Below are positions 50,340 through 59,140 of a DNA stretch of 64,000 nucleotides, piece after piece (within the stretch, counting starts at the first letter, position 1; each line of letters opens with the position of its first letter). A program made the translations under genes and the position numbers. The DNA is from Nocardia sienata NBRC 100364 (GTDB lineage: Bacteria; Actinomycetota; Actinomycetes; Mycobacteriales; Mycobacteriaceae). The DNA lies in assembly GCF_001613205.1 (NCBI RefSeq), contig NZ_BDBX01000049.1, positions 24,152 to 88,151 of the forward strand. Direction: 5' to 3'. The notes under the pieces were generated by a model. It searched no databases. It saw only the letters and a list, made by a program, of their open reading frames with translations, and was not told the DNA's origin.

Positions 50340-52217
50340 CTACGGGGCAGGCATACCGCGGCCCACCCGCGGCAGGTCCAGATTCAGCGGGATCCGTCCG
50401 AGGGCCAGATGTTCGCCGACCTCGTCGGCGGGCAGCGGGCGCGCGATGAGGAAGCCCTGGGCCCGGTAGCACCCCAGACCGACCAGGGTGCGGGCCGCGA
50501 CCGGTGTCTCGACCCCCTCGCCGACTACCCCGAGGCCGAACGATCCGGCCAGCCCGATGATCGATTTCACGATGGCCAGGTCGTCGGTACTGGCCCCCAG
50601 GCGCTGCACGAACCCGCGGTCGATCTTCACCGCGTCCACCGGCAGCGCCTTGAGATGGGAGAGCGAAGAATAGCCCGTGCCGAAATCGTCGATGGCGATC
50701 TGAACACCCATCCGTTTGAGCCCCCGCAGCGTGACCTGGGTACGGGCCAGATCCTGCACCACCACGTGCTCGGTGATCTCCAGGCAGATCGAACTCCCGT
50801 CGATTCCGAAATGCCGCAGGATGTCCTCGATCCGTTCCACGAAATCCAGGCTCACCAGCTGCACCGGTGAAACATTGATCCGCATGACCGTATTCGTCGC
50901 GAGTCCCTGCCGGCGCCACTGCGCGAACTGCGCGCAGGCGGTGCGCAGCACCCAGCGACCCAGCTCGCCGGCGAGGTTGGTGGCCTCGGCAACGTTGACG
51001 AACGCACCGGGCGGGAGCAGGCCGCGGGTCGGGTGCATCCAGCGGACCAGCGCCTCCATGGCCACGATCCGGCCGGTGCGCAGATCCACTTCGGGCTGGT
51101 AGTGCAGGATCAGCGATCCGTCGGCCACCGCGCTGCGCAGGTTCAGTTCCACATCGTCCTGGAGTTCGAACTGGGCCCGCATGGCGTCGGTGAACAGAGC
51201 CACCCCGTTGCCGCCGCCGGATTTGGCCGACAGCAGCGCGTGGTCGGCTCGCCGCATGATGTCGGAGACGGTGGTCTCACCCGGGATACCGACGGCCACC
51301 CCGACGCTGGCGCCCCGGCTCACCGACTCACCGCCCACGGTGACCCGGCGGCTGATCAGTTCCTGGATCCGGGTCGCCTCGTATTCGGCGGCGACGGTGT
51401 CCATGGGTTTGGCGGGCACGATCACGAACTCGTCGCCGCCGAGGCGGGCGATCATATCGTTGGGGTCCATATTGTCCCGTAACCGCTCGGACAGGGTCCG
51501 GATGAACTTGTCCCCGGCGGTGTGGCCGAGGAAGTCGTTGAGGGCCTTGAGCCGGTCCAAGTCGAGGAAGAAGGCCGCGACCGGGCCCGGACTGCCCGGT
51601 TGCAGCCGCTGCTCCATATGTTCCAGCAGCGCGCGCCGGTTGGCCAGACCGGTCAGGTCGTCGTGCAGGGCGATGAAGCGGAGCTTCTCCTCGGCTTCCA
51701 CCCGGGCCTGCAACTGTGCGAACAGGGTGGCGATGGCTTTGAGCACGTTCAACTCGCGGGTACTCCAGTCGCGGTCGCCGACCTTGACGAAACCGAGCAG
51801 GCCGGTCGACCGGCCCCGCGACACCAGCGGAACCGCGGCGGAGCTGATATCGCCCAGTCCCGACGCGGAGTGGATGGTCTGCTGGTAATCGGCGGCGCTG
51901 GCCGGGATGAGAAACGGTTCGGTGGCGTGCTCGAGTGATTTGAAGACCGAATCCGCCTGATCGAAATACACGATCTTGAGCGGATCCGGTTCGGGCACGT
52001 CCTGGCGCGGTGGCCACTCGGCCACCAGCACCGTGGATCTGTTCGCGGGATCGTTGTGCCGCAGGTAGCTGAAGTCGACGTCGAAATAGTCGATCAGCAT
52101 GGCCAGCACCTGCTCGGTCGCCGACACCATGGTCGCCGAGTCGACGCCCATCAGCTCCGCGGCGACTTCGGTCACCAGCGAGTCGAGTGTCCGCCGAGGC
52201 ACCTGATCTCCGATCAC
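50340..52217 (-). CDS. GAF-GGDEF-EAL bifunctional c-di-GMP enzyme
   Basis: A 625-residue cytosolic protein equivalent to Rv1354c (623 residues). A GAF-like sensor (about 20-170) is followed by the GGDEF domain with an intact catalytic ARLGGDEFVIV and the EAL domain with EALVRW, EITEHV, IAIDDFGTGYSSL, KIDRGF and GEGVET, so both synthesis and breakdown of c-di-GMP look possible. The M. tuberculosis and M. smegmatis relatives have both activities. GTG 52217 is the start, 1 bp after the E1-nitroreductase stop, so it is translated from the same operon. No clear RxxD inhibitory site was checked. Confidence 0.94.
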   Translation of the reverse strand: MIGDQVPRRTLDSLVTEVAAELMGVDSATMVSATEQVLAMLIDYFDVDFSYLRHNDPANRSTVLVAEWPPRQDVPEPDPLKIVYFDQADSVFKSLEHATEPFLIPASAADYQQTIHSASGLGDISSAAVPLVSRGRSTGLLGFVKVGDRDWSTRELNVLKAIATLFAQLQARVEAEEKLRFIALHDDLTGLANRRALLEHMEQRLQPGSPGPVAAFFLDLDRLKALNDFLGHTAGDKFIRTLSERLRDNMDPNDMIARLGGDEFVIVPAKPMDTVAAEYEATRIQELISRRVTVGGESVSRGASVGVAVGIPGETTVSDIMRRADHALLSAKSGGGNGVALFTDAMRAQFELQDDVELNLRSAVADGSLILHYQPEVDLRTGRIVAMEALVRWMHPTRGLLPPGAFVNVAEATNLAGELGRWVLRTACAQFAQWRRQGLATNTVMRINVSPVQLVSLDFVERIEDILRHFGIDGSSICLEITEHVVVQDLARTQVTLRGLKRMGVQIAIDDFGTGYSSLSHLKALPVDAVKIDRGFVQRLGASTDDLAIVKSIIGLAGSFGLGVVGEGVETPVAARTLVGLGCYRAQGFLIARPLPADEVGEHLALGRIPLNLDLPRVGRGMPAP

Positions 52218-52218
52218 A

Positions 52219-54375
52219 CTATCTGCGGCTGTCCGCGCCCGGTACCGGGCGCCGTCGGCTCCGCACGCTGGCAGCTGCCGCGTAACTCAGGCGTAGTACC
52301 AGCGCCACGCTGTCCTGTTCCGGCACTTCCAGTATTTCCAGGAAACGACCCTGAAGTGTGGACAGTCTATCCGCGTATGCCGGGGAGAGCGCATCCAGTT
52401 CGGTACGGGATCGAGAAAACAGGAAGACGGGCGACATCGGCTGGACGGCCAGACCGGACCGCTGCGCCTGGATCCACAGCCGCTGTACCGCGGCCCCGGC
52501 GCGGGCGTAACCGGTCAATGCCCCGGGCTCGGCGCCCGGATCGGGAGTGAAGGTCACGGCGACGACGGCCGAACTGGAGCGCACTCTGTCGCGGGCGTAG
52601 TCGCCCAGTGCCGCACCCGCCGACCAGCTGTGCAATTGGGCCATCACATCGGCGCGTCGCCCGATCTGCAGGGCGACCCGCTCGTCGGGTGCCAGTTCGA
52701 GCGACCGGGTGTCGATACCGTCGGTCAGGTCCTCGCCGGGCCAGCGCATCTCCGCGAACATCTCGCGGTGCAGCAGCGGCGTGAGGTAGCGGATCCGGTC
52801 CGATTCGGCCAGGACGGCGGCCAGGGCACGGATTCCCGGCGAATCGGCGACGGCCCGCATCCGCGCGCCTTCGGCCACCGCGGCCGCGGCCAGCCCGGCC
52901 AGGACACCGGCCGGGATCTGCCCGCCGTAGCCGAGGCGGCGGTTGGTCTCCCGGGCGAGTGCGTAGGGATAGTCCGCCGCGAGTGCCGGGTCGGTGTCGC
53001 CGCCGTGCCGTAGCACCGCGGTGAGCGGGGAGTCCGGTTTGGTGCCTTCGAGGTATTCGTGGGGGCCGAGTAGGTCGTAGGCCGCGGCCGCGACCCGGGC
53101 GTTGTAGAGGGCGGCGCCCAACGCCACCGCGCTGCCCCGGTAGCCGATGTCCAGGGCGGTGCTGTAGCGCGGCTCGAGCACGATCCGCAATTCCTGTGGC
53201 GCAGTGTGCAGGGACCACGGCTGGACGTTGCCGCCCGAGGGCGCGCGTTGCGCGCAGACCAGGATGCGGTCGATGGTGGTGCCGGCCGGGTCGTCGGACT
53301 CGGGGTCGGCGAGATATTGCTCGTTCTCGATATCCGGGTCGGCCAGCGCGTCGAGCGCCTGTTCCACATCGACACGGGTGCGGCCCGACCGCAGCGGCCG
53401 GCCCAGCCCGATCCGGCGGATCGCGGTCGCGACACTGGCCGCGCCGAGCACCACGTCGCCGCTGAGTTGGGGCCAGCTGTTGAGGGTCTCGCCGACCTCC
53501 ACCAGACTGCCCGCCATCCGGGCCGACAGATCGCGCGCACCGAGCAGGCCGACGACGTAGGGCGCCTTGTCGCGGGTGGACAGGCCACGCAATTGTTCGG
53601 CCCCGGTATCGCCGAGCAGGCCGTGGAACGGAGCCCGGTCCGGTTCCAGGTCGAAACGTTCGACGTCGAGCAGACCACGGTCACTGGTCTCCATGATCAG
53701 CGGCAACCGGCGGCGCCGGGCGGCTTGCCGGATGAGCAGTTTGATATCCAGGGAATCGCATTCCTCCACAACGATTCCCAGACCGTCGACGAAATCGTCC
53801 GCGGTTTCGGCGTCCACGCCGCCGCCGCGCACTTCCACGGGCAGGTACGGATCGAGTTCGGCGATCCGCCGGGCGGTGACGATCGCCTTGTTCACCGCGA
53901 TATCGAACAGAGTGGCGGGCACCCGGTTGAGGTTGGACAGTTCGAGCTCGTCGAAATCGGCGAGCCGCAACCCACCGCAAACACCCTCCTGCGCCAGGGT
54001 GTAGGCGATGGCGTGACCGACACTCTGGCCCACCACCCCGACCGTGAGTGTGCTCAGCCGGTCCTGTTCGGTCCGGGTGAGCTTGTTGCGGTTGCGGTCC
54101 AGGCGGATCGCGCGGAAGGTCCGCGGTCCCGGCAGCACGAGCACGCTGCGCCGCCACGGGTAGTACACCCAGCGGTCGTCGGCCGCGCTCTCGCCGGTGT
54201 CCGGGGGATCGTTGAGCCGGGCGAACTCCGCGGCCAGCAGCCCCCGCAGATCGTTGAATTCGGTATGCGGGGTGGCGCGTAGTCCCGCGAGGGCGCGTTC
54301 GTCGTCGGGATCGCTCGGGTCCAGGATCAGCGGCCGGTATTCCACCCCGAGATCTGCCTCACCGACCATATGCAT
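52219..54375 (-). CDS. moeY: E1/ThiF-nitroreductase fusion (Rv1355c/MoeY family)
   Basis: A 718-residue two-domain protein. The N-terminal half is an E1-like domain with TVGVVGQSVGHAIAYTLA (nucleotide loop altered from GxGGxG to GQSVGHA) and DFDELELSNLNRVP, but no zinc CxxC pairs and no obvious catalytic Cys. The C-terminal half, from AQRAPSGGNVQPWSLH on, is a flavin nitroreductase-like domain with ALGAALYNARVAAAAYDL and a closing RFLEILEVPEQDSVALVLRLSYA. Rv1355c has the same length and layout and was named moeY by analogy, but a role in molybdopterin synthesis is unproved. ATG 54375 overlaps the upstream gene by 17 bp. It is co-transcribed with the c-di-GMP enzyme. Confidence 0.9.
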   Translation of the reverse strand: MHMVGEADLGVEYRPLILDPSDPDDERALAGLRATPHTEFNDLRGLLAAEFARLNDPPDTGESAADDRWVYYPWRRSVLVLPGPRTFRAIRLDRNRNKLTRTEQDRLSTLTVGVVGQSVGHAIAYTLAQEGVCGGLRLADFDELELSNLNRVPATLFDIAVNKAIVTARRIAELDPYLPVEVRGGGVDAETADDFVDGLGIVVEECDSLDIKLLIRQAARRRRLPLIMETSDRGLLDVERFDLEPDRAPFHGLLGDTGAEQLRGLSTRDKAPYVVGLLGARDLSARMAGSLVEVGETLNSWPQLSGDVVLGAASVATAIRRIGLGRPLRSGRTRVDVEQALDALADPDIENEQYLADPESDDPAGTTIDRILVCAQRAPSGGNVQPWSLHTAPQELRIVLEPRYSTALDIGYRGSAVALGAALYNARVAAAAYDLLGPHEYLEGTKPDSPLTAVLRHGGDTDPALAADYPYALARETNRRLGYGGQIPAGVLAGLAAAAVAEGARMRAVADSPGIRALAAVLAESDRIRYLTPLLHREMFAEMRWPGEDLTDGIDTRSLELAPDERVALQIGRRADVMAQLHSWSAGAALGDYARDRVRSSSAVVAVTFTPDPGAEPGALTGYARAGAAVQRLWIQAQRSGLAVQPMSPVFLFSRSRTELDALSPAYADRLSTLQGRFLEILEVPEQDSVALVLRLSYAAAASVRSRRRPVPGADSRR

Positions 54376-55132
54376 GGCATTCCTCCCCGCTGTGCCCGAA
54401 CAGCCGATGCGACCGCCGTGACCTCGGTTCAGCTAATCCCATAGCGCGAAGTTCACCACGCATCAGCAGATACTGCAACTTGTCAGCAAATACGTGGTAG
54501 GTCCGGGTGTCCCACCAAATGGGCAGGGTGCGATAGCGCTCGTCGGGGTAGGGCACCGGCGGGATCAGCTGGGCCGCCACCCCGCCGCTGGCGCGGTGGC
54601 GTTCGGTGGTGAACGAGGCGACCGTGGCAAAGCCGTACCGGGCGTTGAGCAGACGCGGTGCGTGGGCCATGCAGCGCGAGATCGCCGCGGTCAGGTCGTT
54701 GCGCCGGGGCGCGTCCCGGGCGACCCACACCGCCCGGGATTCCACCACCCCGCGCGGAATGCGCCGGGCCATCATCAGAGCCAGTTCGGCCGCGCCCGCC
54801 CGCCCCGCCCACGGGGCGAGCGAGCCGACCTCGGAGACCCAGGTGTAGGGACCTTGGACGCGTAGCCCCGCGACCACTTCGTCGCGGGCGTCGGTGGCGG
54901 CGAAGAACAGGGTCGTCGATGACCCGTCGCGTACACCGTCGTAGTCCAGGGCGGGTTCGTTGCCGAAGTGGCGGTACGCTTCCCGCGCGCCCATCAGGTA
55001 TCGACGCCACAGGCCGGGGGAGCGATTCGGGGTGGTTACGCAGAGGGCGTAACCGGAGACGTTGTCGCGAAATCTCACAATGCGGCCGTGGCACGGGTCT
55101 TCCTGGCCGACTGCGATCGTTTCGACAGTCAT
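54359..55132 (-). CDS. Putative GNAT/N-acyl-amino-acid-synthase-like protein (Rv1356c equivalent)
   Basis: A 257-residue soluble protein, first gene of the operon with the E1-nitroreductase and c-di-GMP enzymes. It begins MTVETIAVGQEDPCHG; an upstream extension of the frame looks non-coding. A middle segment GYALCVTTPNRSPGLWRRYL, then DARDEVVAGLRVQGPYTWV and GVVESRAVWVARDAPRRNDL resemble the fold of FeeM-like N-acyl amino acid synthases and LuxI-type acyltransferases (a GNAT variant). This is inferred from pattern only. By order and size it matches Rv1356c. Substrates are unknown. Confidence 0.65.
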   Translation of the reverse strand: MTVETIAVGQEDPCHGRIVRFRDNVSGYALCVTTPNRSPGLWRRYLMGAREAYRHFGNEPALDYDGVRDGSSTTLFFAATDARDEVVAGLRVQGPYTWVSEVGSLAPWAGRAGAAELALMMARRIPRGVVESRAVWVARDAPRRNDLTAAISRCMAHAPRLLNARYGFATVASFTTERHRASGGVAAQLIPPVPYPDERYRTLPIWWDTRTYHVFADKLQYLLMRGELRAMGLAEPRSRRSHRLFGHSGEECHAYGR

Positions 55133-55401
55133 GCAGTTCCTACTCTTTCGCCGCACGACGCGAGGGCCGTGCGGGATCTGTTGTCCAGCAGCCCGACCGA
55201 CGCCCCGGCTCGTCGGCGTGCCCAGTGCAGTATCCGTCATCGGAAGACAATTGACCAGAACTCTGGTTAATCTTCCGGAAACCAGCTCTGTGCTGGATCG
55301 TTATCGCAGGTCAACCTGGATGAATTCGAAATGCTCCGATACCACCAGACCGGTTGGTACCGAGTTGGTTACCTATTGGCAACGACTCGCCCGGTCCGAG
55401 G

Positions 55402-55854
55402 TCAGGGGGTGATGGAGATGAACAGCTCCACCGACTCCGAGCCGTGCCAGATCTCGATCTCCTCGCGGTAGGCCCGGGTGATCTCCGCCGAAGCGGTCGC
55501 GTCGTCGACCTGGGCCCAGACGTCCTCGACCGGATCGTGGTAGTCGCCGTTGGGTACGAACCGGGCGTAGACCCCGCGCGGGACCCGGACCAGTACATCG
55601 CCGACGGGGGCCTGGCCCGGGTCGGTGTACTCGAAACACACCAGTGCGTTGTAGGTTCCGGTCGGTGTCCGGACGTACACGGTGTACATGGGCCGCTGTC
55701 CGTCGGCCGATCCGGCGGCGTCCAGCCGCTCGCGCACCCGGTCCTTGAGGAACTCGATGAGCTCGCTGTTGCTGACCTTGAAACTGGGCCGGACCTTCGG
55801 GAAGACGAGTCCGGCGTACACGGATTCGCCGCGCACCACGATCGTGTAGGTCAT
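55402..55854 (-). CDS. GyrI-like effector-binding domain protein 2
   Basis: A 150-residue single-domain protein of the GyrI-like (SOUL/AraC effector-binding) fold: start MTYTIVVRGESVYAGLV, then TPTGTYNALVCFEY, LVRVPRGVYARFVPNG with the family's VPxGxYxxF, VEDVWAQV, and a closing EIWHGSESVELFISI. The typical use is binding of small hydrophobic or cationic ligands. Its ATG overlaps the stop of the next paralogue by 4 bp. No regulator is fused, so it may be a stand-alone ligand binder or hydrolase-like protein. Confidence 0.8.
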   Translation of the reverse strand: MTYTIVVRGESVYAGLVFPKVRPSFKVSNSELIEFLKDRVRERLDAAGSADGQRPMYTVYVRTPTGTYNALVCFEYTDPGQAPVGDVLVRVPRGVYARFVPNGDYHDPVEDVWAQVDDATASAEITRAYREEIEIWHGSESVELFISITP

Positions 55855-56294
55855 CGGGCCTCGACCGCCAGATACAGATCGATCTTGTAGGCGTGTGGGT
55901 AGAACTCGAAATCACCGGAGAAGGTCCGGTTGATCTGGTGGTGTTCCTCGGCGTAGGCGATCTGTGTCCACAGGCTGGTCATGATCTGAGGGAAATTACC
56001 CACCGAGGAGAATTTCGCATAGGTGCCCCGCGGCAGCCGGGCGACCAGATGCCCACGGGTGACCTCGTCGAACGAACTGCACTGATATCCCACTATCTGG
56101 GTGTTGTAGGTACCCAGCTCCGTCGAGTAATCCGTGTACGCAGTGGCGAGGGGGCCGCCCAGCTCGTGATGGAGTACCGACGCCCAGGCGCCTTCGAGGT
56201 CGCGGTCGTACAACTCACCGAGCGCGCGCTTGGGGCTGCGTACCGGAAGTCCGGCGACCCACGTCTCGTCCCGCTCGACGAATTCAAACTGCAT
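55851..56294 (-). CDS. GyrI-like effector-binding domain protein 1
   Basis: A 147-residue paralogue of the next gene: MQFEFVERDETWVAGLPVRS, YNTQIVGYQCSSFDEV, LVARLPRGTYAKFSSVG, IMTSLWTQIAYAEEHHQ and FEFYPHAYKIDLYLAVE. It has the GyrI-like pattern of a basic start, RGxYAxF and a Glu-rich last strand. The two overlapping genes presumably form one operon; divergent repeats could form a heterodimer. The promoter lies in the following 484 bp. Confidence 0.8.
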   Translation of the reverse strand: MQFEFVERDETWVAGLPVRSPKRALGELYDRDLEGAWASVLHHELGGPLATAYTDYSTELGTYNTQIVGYQCSSFDEVTRGHLVARLPRGTYAKFSSVGNFPQIMTSLWTQIAYAEEHHQINRTFSGDFEFYPHAYKIDLYLAVEAR

Positions 56295-56778
56295 GGAACG
56301 ACTCTTTCGAGATGTGTCCTGGTCGGCAAGCCGACCGAATGGTCGGCTGGACCCGCCATGCTATCAACCGACTGCGCTGCCGGCCGGTTGCCCGCGCCCG
56401 GCATCGTGGCCCGGACCCGCCGAGTGCGGGACGGCGGGGTCGGCCGAGTTCCCGCGGTCCGATCCAGAACCCATTATCGTGGGCCGGAATTTCTCCGCGC
56501 GCCCTCGTCGGGCAATTCAGGAGTAATCGGCTTCAATCGCCGGATTGCACGCACTGCGAGTTGAATTAGGCATTCTACTCCAATTCTCAGTACTGGGAAT
56601 TTTCGCAGGTATTGTTTCGTAATTCACCACGGTGGGCCCGATCCGCCACTGCGAGTTCAACTGCATTTCATTCGGCGTCGATACCAATGCCAGCATGATC
56701 GGCAGACCAGACCGGCGGGCCGTGCCCGCGCCCGGCGAGCGCGCGAAACGCGCAGCTCAGTAGTCGGATCCACGGCAG
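56295..56778. other. AT-richer divergent intergenic region
   Basis: This 484-bp stretch has no convincing gene. From about 56510 to 56700 it is clearly richer in A and T than the rest of the window. An imperfect direct repeat (CACTGCGAGTT at 56551 and 56647) lies in it. It separates the GyrI-like pair from the TrbL-like gene, and may mark an acquired or silenced segment. Confidence 0.5.
56551..56657 (+). repeat. Direct repeat CACTGCGAGTT, 96-bp period
   Basis: CACTGCGAGTT occurs at 56551-56561 and 56647-56657, and the following bases also agree in part (GAATTAGGCATT, CAACTGCATT). It could be a regulator site or a short target duplication; no mobile element is seen. Confidence 0.35.
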
Positions 56779-58983
56779 ATGAGCCTGTCGGGTGAGCGCG
56801 GCAGCGATGCACCGCGTACGGCAGCGAGTTGGGGGCGCCGCCTCCTCTGGTGCCTCGCCGGTATCTTCGTGCTGACCGTACTACCGGGTGCGCTCGGTGC
56901 AGTGGCCGTGGCGCAGGACGGCGCGACCGGTTCGAGCCGGATCGACGGGGTCGCCTGGATGAACGTCCGGGACTCTTTCGGCGTGGCGCTCGCCGATTAC
57001 GCCTATGTCAGTGACAAGGGCGGGCTGCTCGACCCCGGCGGCACCGTCGTGTGGACCATCGTCGGCCTGGAATTCGTCGGCTACATGGTCATCGTGACCA
57101 CCGCGATCTGGTTCATCGGCTTCGCGCTGAGCTTCGCCTGGCTGGATTTTTTCGCGGACGCGCTGCGCGGTACCGCCGGCGCACTGGCCGGTCAGCTCGC
57201 CACCCCCGCCGTCCTGATCACCGCGGCGACGATCGGCGCATTCTTCGTGGCCTGGTTCATCGTGCGGGGTTTCCACGCCCGCGCAGTGATCCAGACGGTG
57301 ACGATGCTGGCCGTGGCGGTCCTGGGACCGCTGTTCCTGGCCGACCCGTTGGCTGCCGCATTGGGTTCGGACGGGGTGCTCGCCCAGGGCCGCGACATCG
57401 GGCTGGCGGTCGCGTCCGGGCTCAACGGGTCCACGAACCGGAATCCGGATCTGGCGGTGAGCACGCTGCAGGGCGATATGGCCGACAACTTCGCGCGCCG
57501 TCCGGTGCAGGTGTGGAACTTCGGCCATATCGTGGACAACCAGTCCTCGTGCGCGTCGGCATGGTCGTCGGGAGTGACCGCCGGGGACACCGGCCGGACC
57601 CAGCGCGCCTTGCAGGCCTGTGGGGACACCGCGGCGGCCGCGGCCGCCGCCCATCCGAGCGTCGGGCAGATCGGCACCGGTCTGCTGCTGTTGGTCTCGG
57701 CGGCCGTACTGCTGTTGTTCGCGGTGGTGCTGTCCTATCGGCTGATGCGGGCCGCGCTGGACGCGATCATGCAGGGATTCATGGCGACCTTCGGATTCGC
57801 CGCGGGCGGTTTCGTGTTCGGGCCCACGCAGACGTTTCTGGTGCGCAACCTGGTCAATACGGGTATCGCGGCGGCCCGGATGTGTGCCTACACCGTCTTC
57901 ATCGGCGTGTATCTGCTGTTCCTCGGCAACCTGTTCCAGCAGGCGCGCGGACAGGTGCTGGCGGTCATCGTCATCGCGGCGGTCGTGGAAGCCGTCGCGA
58001 TCCTGCAGTTCGGCCGGCTGGCCAAGGGACTGACCCGCGGTTCGGGCTGGATGGCCAACAGGTTCTCGCTGACGATCCTGGGCGCGCGCGGCGGCTCGGG
58101 CGGCACCGCGCTCGGTATGGGTGGCGGCGGGAAGAGTTCCGGAGGCGGCTCGGGCGTCAGCGCGATCGCGAGCCTCGCCGCCCTGAACACTGTCAACGCC
58201 TCGCCGCTCACTGCCTGGCTCGTGGGGCGCACGGTCAACCCGCTCAGCCCACTGGCACGGGGCAGGACGCGCAACGACCGGGTGAACGCGGCCACGGCGG
58301 CGAGCCGGCTGCAAGCGCACGAATGGGGGACAATGGCCCGGCAGAACTGGCGACTGCTGACTCGCCGGGAAGCCGACGCGTGGGGCGGAATCCACACCGA
58401 ACTCGGCCTTGCGCGCGCGATCAAATATCTCAGCAACAACCGAGTGCCTTACCAGCACATGACGGCTGTGCTGCTGGAAGCCGGAGCCACCCACGATCGT
58501 GTGAATCATGCGCTGCGGGCCCGTTCGGTCCGGGACGAGAGCAAATCCCGCAATCCGTACGGCTTCGGACCGCTGCAGAAGGCCGTCGCCTCCGGCCACG
58601 CGGTGATGAACCACGCCGGAACCGATGCGCAGACGGCGTTCGCGGCGCAGGCGGTGGCCGATGCCGACAGCCTGTCCCGGCATACCTTGGCGCCGGACCC
58701 CGCTGCGCAGCTCAACCGTGACTTCATCACCCGGGTCGAGCGGCACTGGGATTCCGACCGCGCGCTGCGGGCCCATATCGGCCCGGAAGAATGGAACTCG
58801 GTGGGCCGCGCCACCCGGACCGCTATCGCCCATCGTCTGGCCACCGATCACTACACGATCGCGAAGACGTTCAACGATCACCCGACGCACGCGAATCGGC
58901 AAGCGCTCATGGCGTCGCTCAAACGTCTGTCCAACCTCGACCACACGATCCCCGAGTTCGGCCTGGATCCCTGGGACCTGTGA
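56779..58983 (+). CDS. Orphan TrbL/VirB6-like polytopic membrane protein
   Basis: A 734-residue protein: signal-like first helix (about 22-46, LLWCLAGIFVLTVLPGALG), an extracytoplasmic loop, then about seven TM helices between 90 and 415, and a 310-residue soluble C-terminal part that begins with a Gly/Ser stretch (GGGGKSSGGGSG). The layout and segments such as LMRAALDAIMQGFMATFGFAAGG resemble TrbL/VirB6 channel components of type IV secretion in actinobacterial integrative elements. No other conjugation gene (relaxase, VirB4, VirD4) is within the window, so it is an orphan, perhaps a remnant of an element or a component with a separate role. The start has a weak ribosome site. Confidence 0.7.
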   Translation: MSLSGERGSDAPRTAASWGRRLLWCLAGIFVLTVLPGALGAVAVAQDGATGSSRIDGVAWMNVRDSFGVALADYAYVSDKGGLLDPGGTVVWTIVGLEFVGYMVIVTTAIWFIGFALSFAWLDFFADALRGTAGALAGQLATPAVLITAATIGAFFVAWFIVRGFHARAVIQTVTMLAVAVLGPLFLADPLAAALGSDGVLAQGRDIGLAVASGLNGSTNRNPDLAVSTLQGDMADNFARRPVQVWNFGHIVDNQSSCASAWSSGVTAGDTGRTQRALQACGDTAAAAAAAHPSVGQIGTGLLLLVSAAVLLLFAVVLSYRLMRAALDAIMQGFMATFGFAAGGFVFGPTQTFLVRNLVNTGIAAARMCAYTVFIGVYLLFLGNLFQQARGQVLAVIVIAAVVEAVAILQFGRLAKGLTRGSGWMANRFSLTILGARGGSGGTALGMGGGGKSSGGGSGVSAIASLAALNTVNASPLTAWLVGRTVNPLSPLARGRTRNDRVNAATAASRLQAHEWGTMARQNWRLLTRREADAWGGIHTELGLARAIKYLSNNRVPYQHMTAVLLEAGATHDRVNHALRARSVRDESKSRNPYGFGPLQKAVASGHAVMNHAGTDAQTAFAAQAVADADSLSRHTLAPDPAAQLNRDFITRVERHWDSDRALRAHIGPEEWNSVGRATRTAIAHRLATDHYTIAKTFNDHPTHANRQALMASLKRLSNLDHTIPEFGLDPWDL

Positions 58984-59140
58984 CGCGGGGTGCGGCCTCC
59001 GACCGCGCCTCGTGCCCCCTGTCCAAGGTGTGATCATCGCGGCCGGCGCAGGCGGTCGCCGGACGTTTCCACCGTGCCCGGCCGCCTCCGGGTCGGTAGG
59101 CTGCTGCCGACAGCGCAGTCGGACGATCGGGAGTGGCAGC

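Noticed and set aside
53206..54282. Plus-strand frame opposite the E1-nitroreductase gene
   Set aside because: It is the shadow of an established long gene, without a ribosome site or motif.
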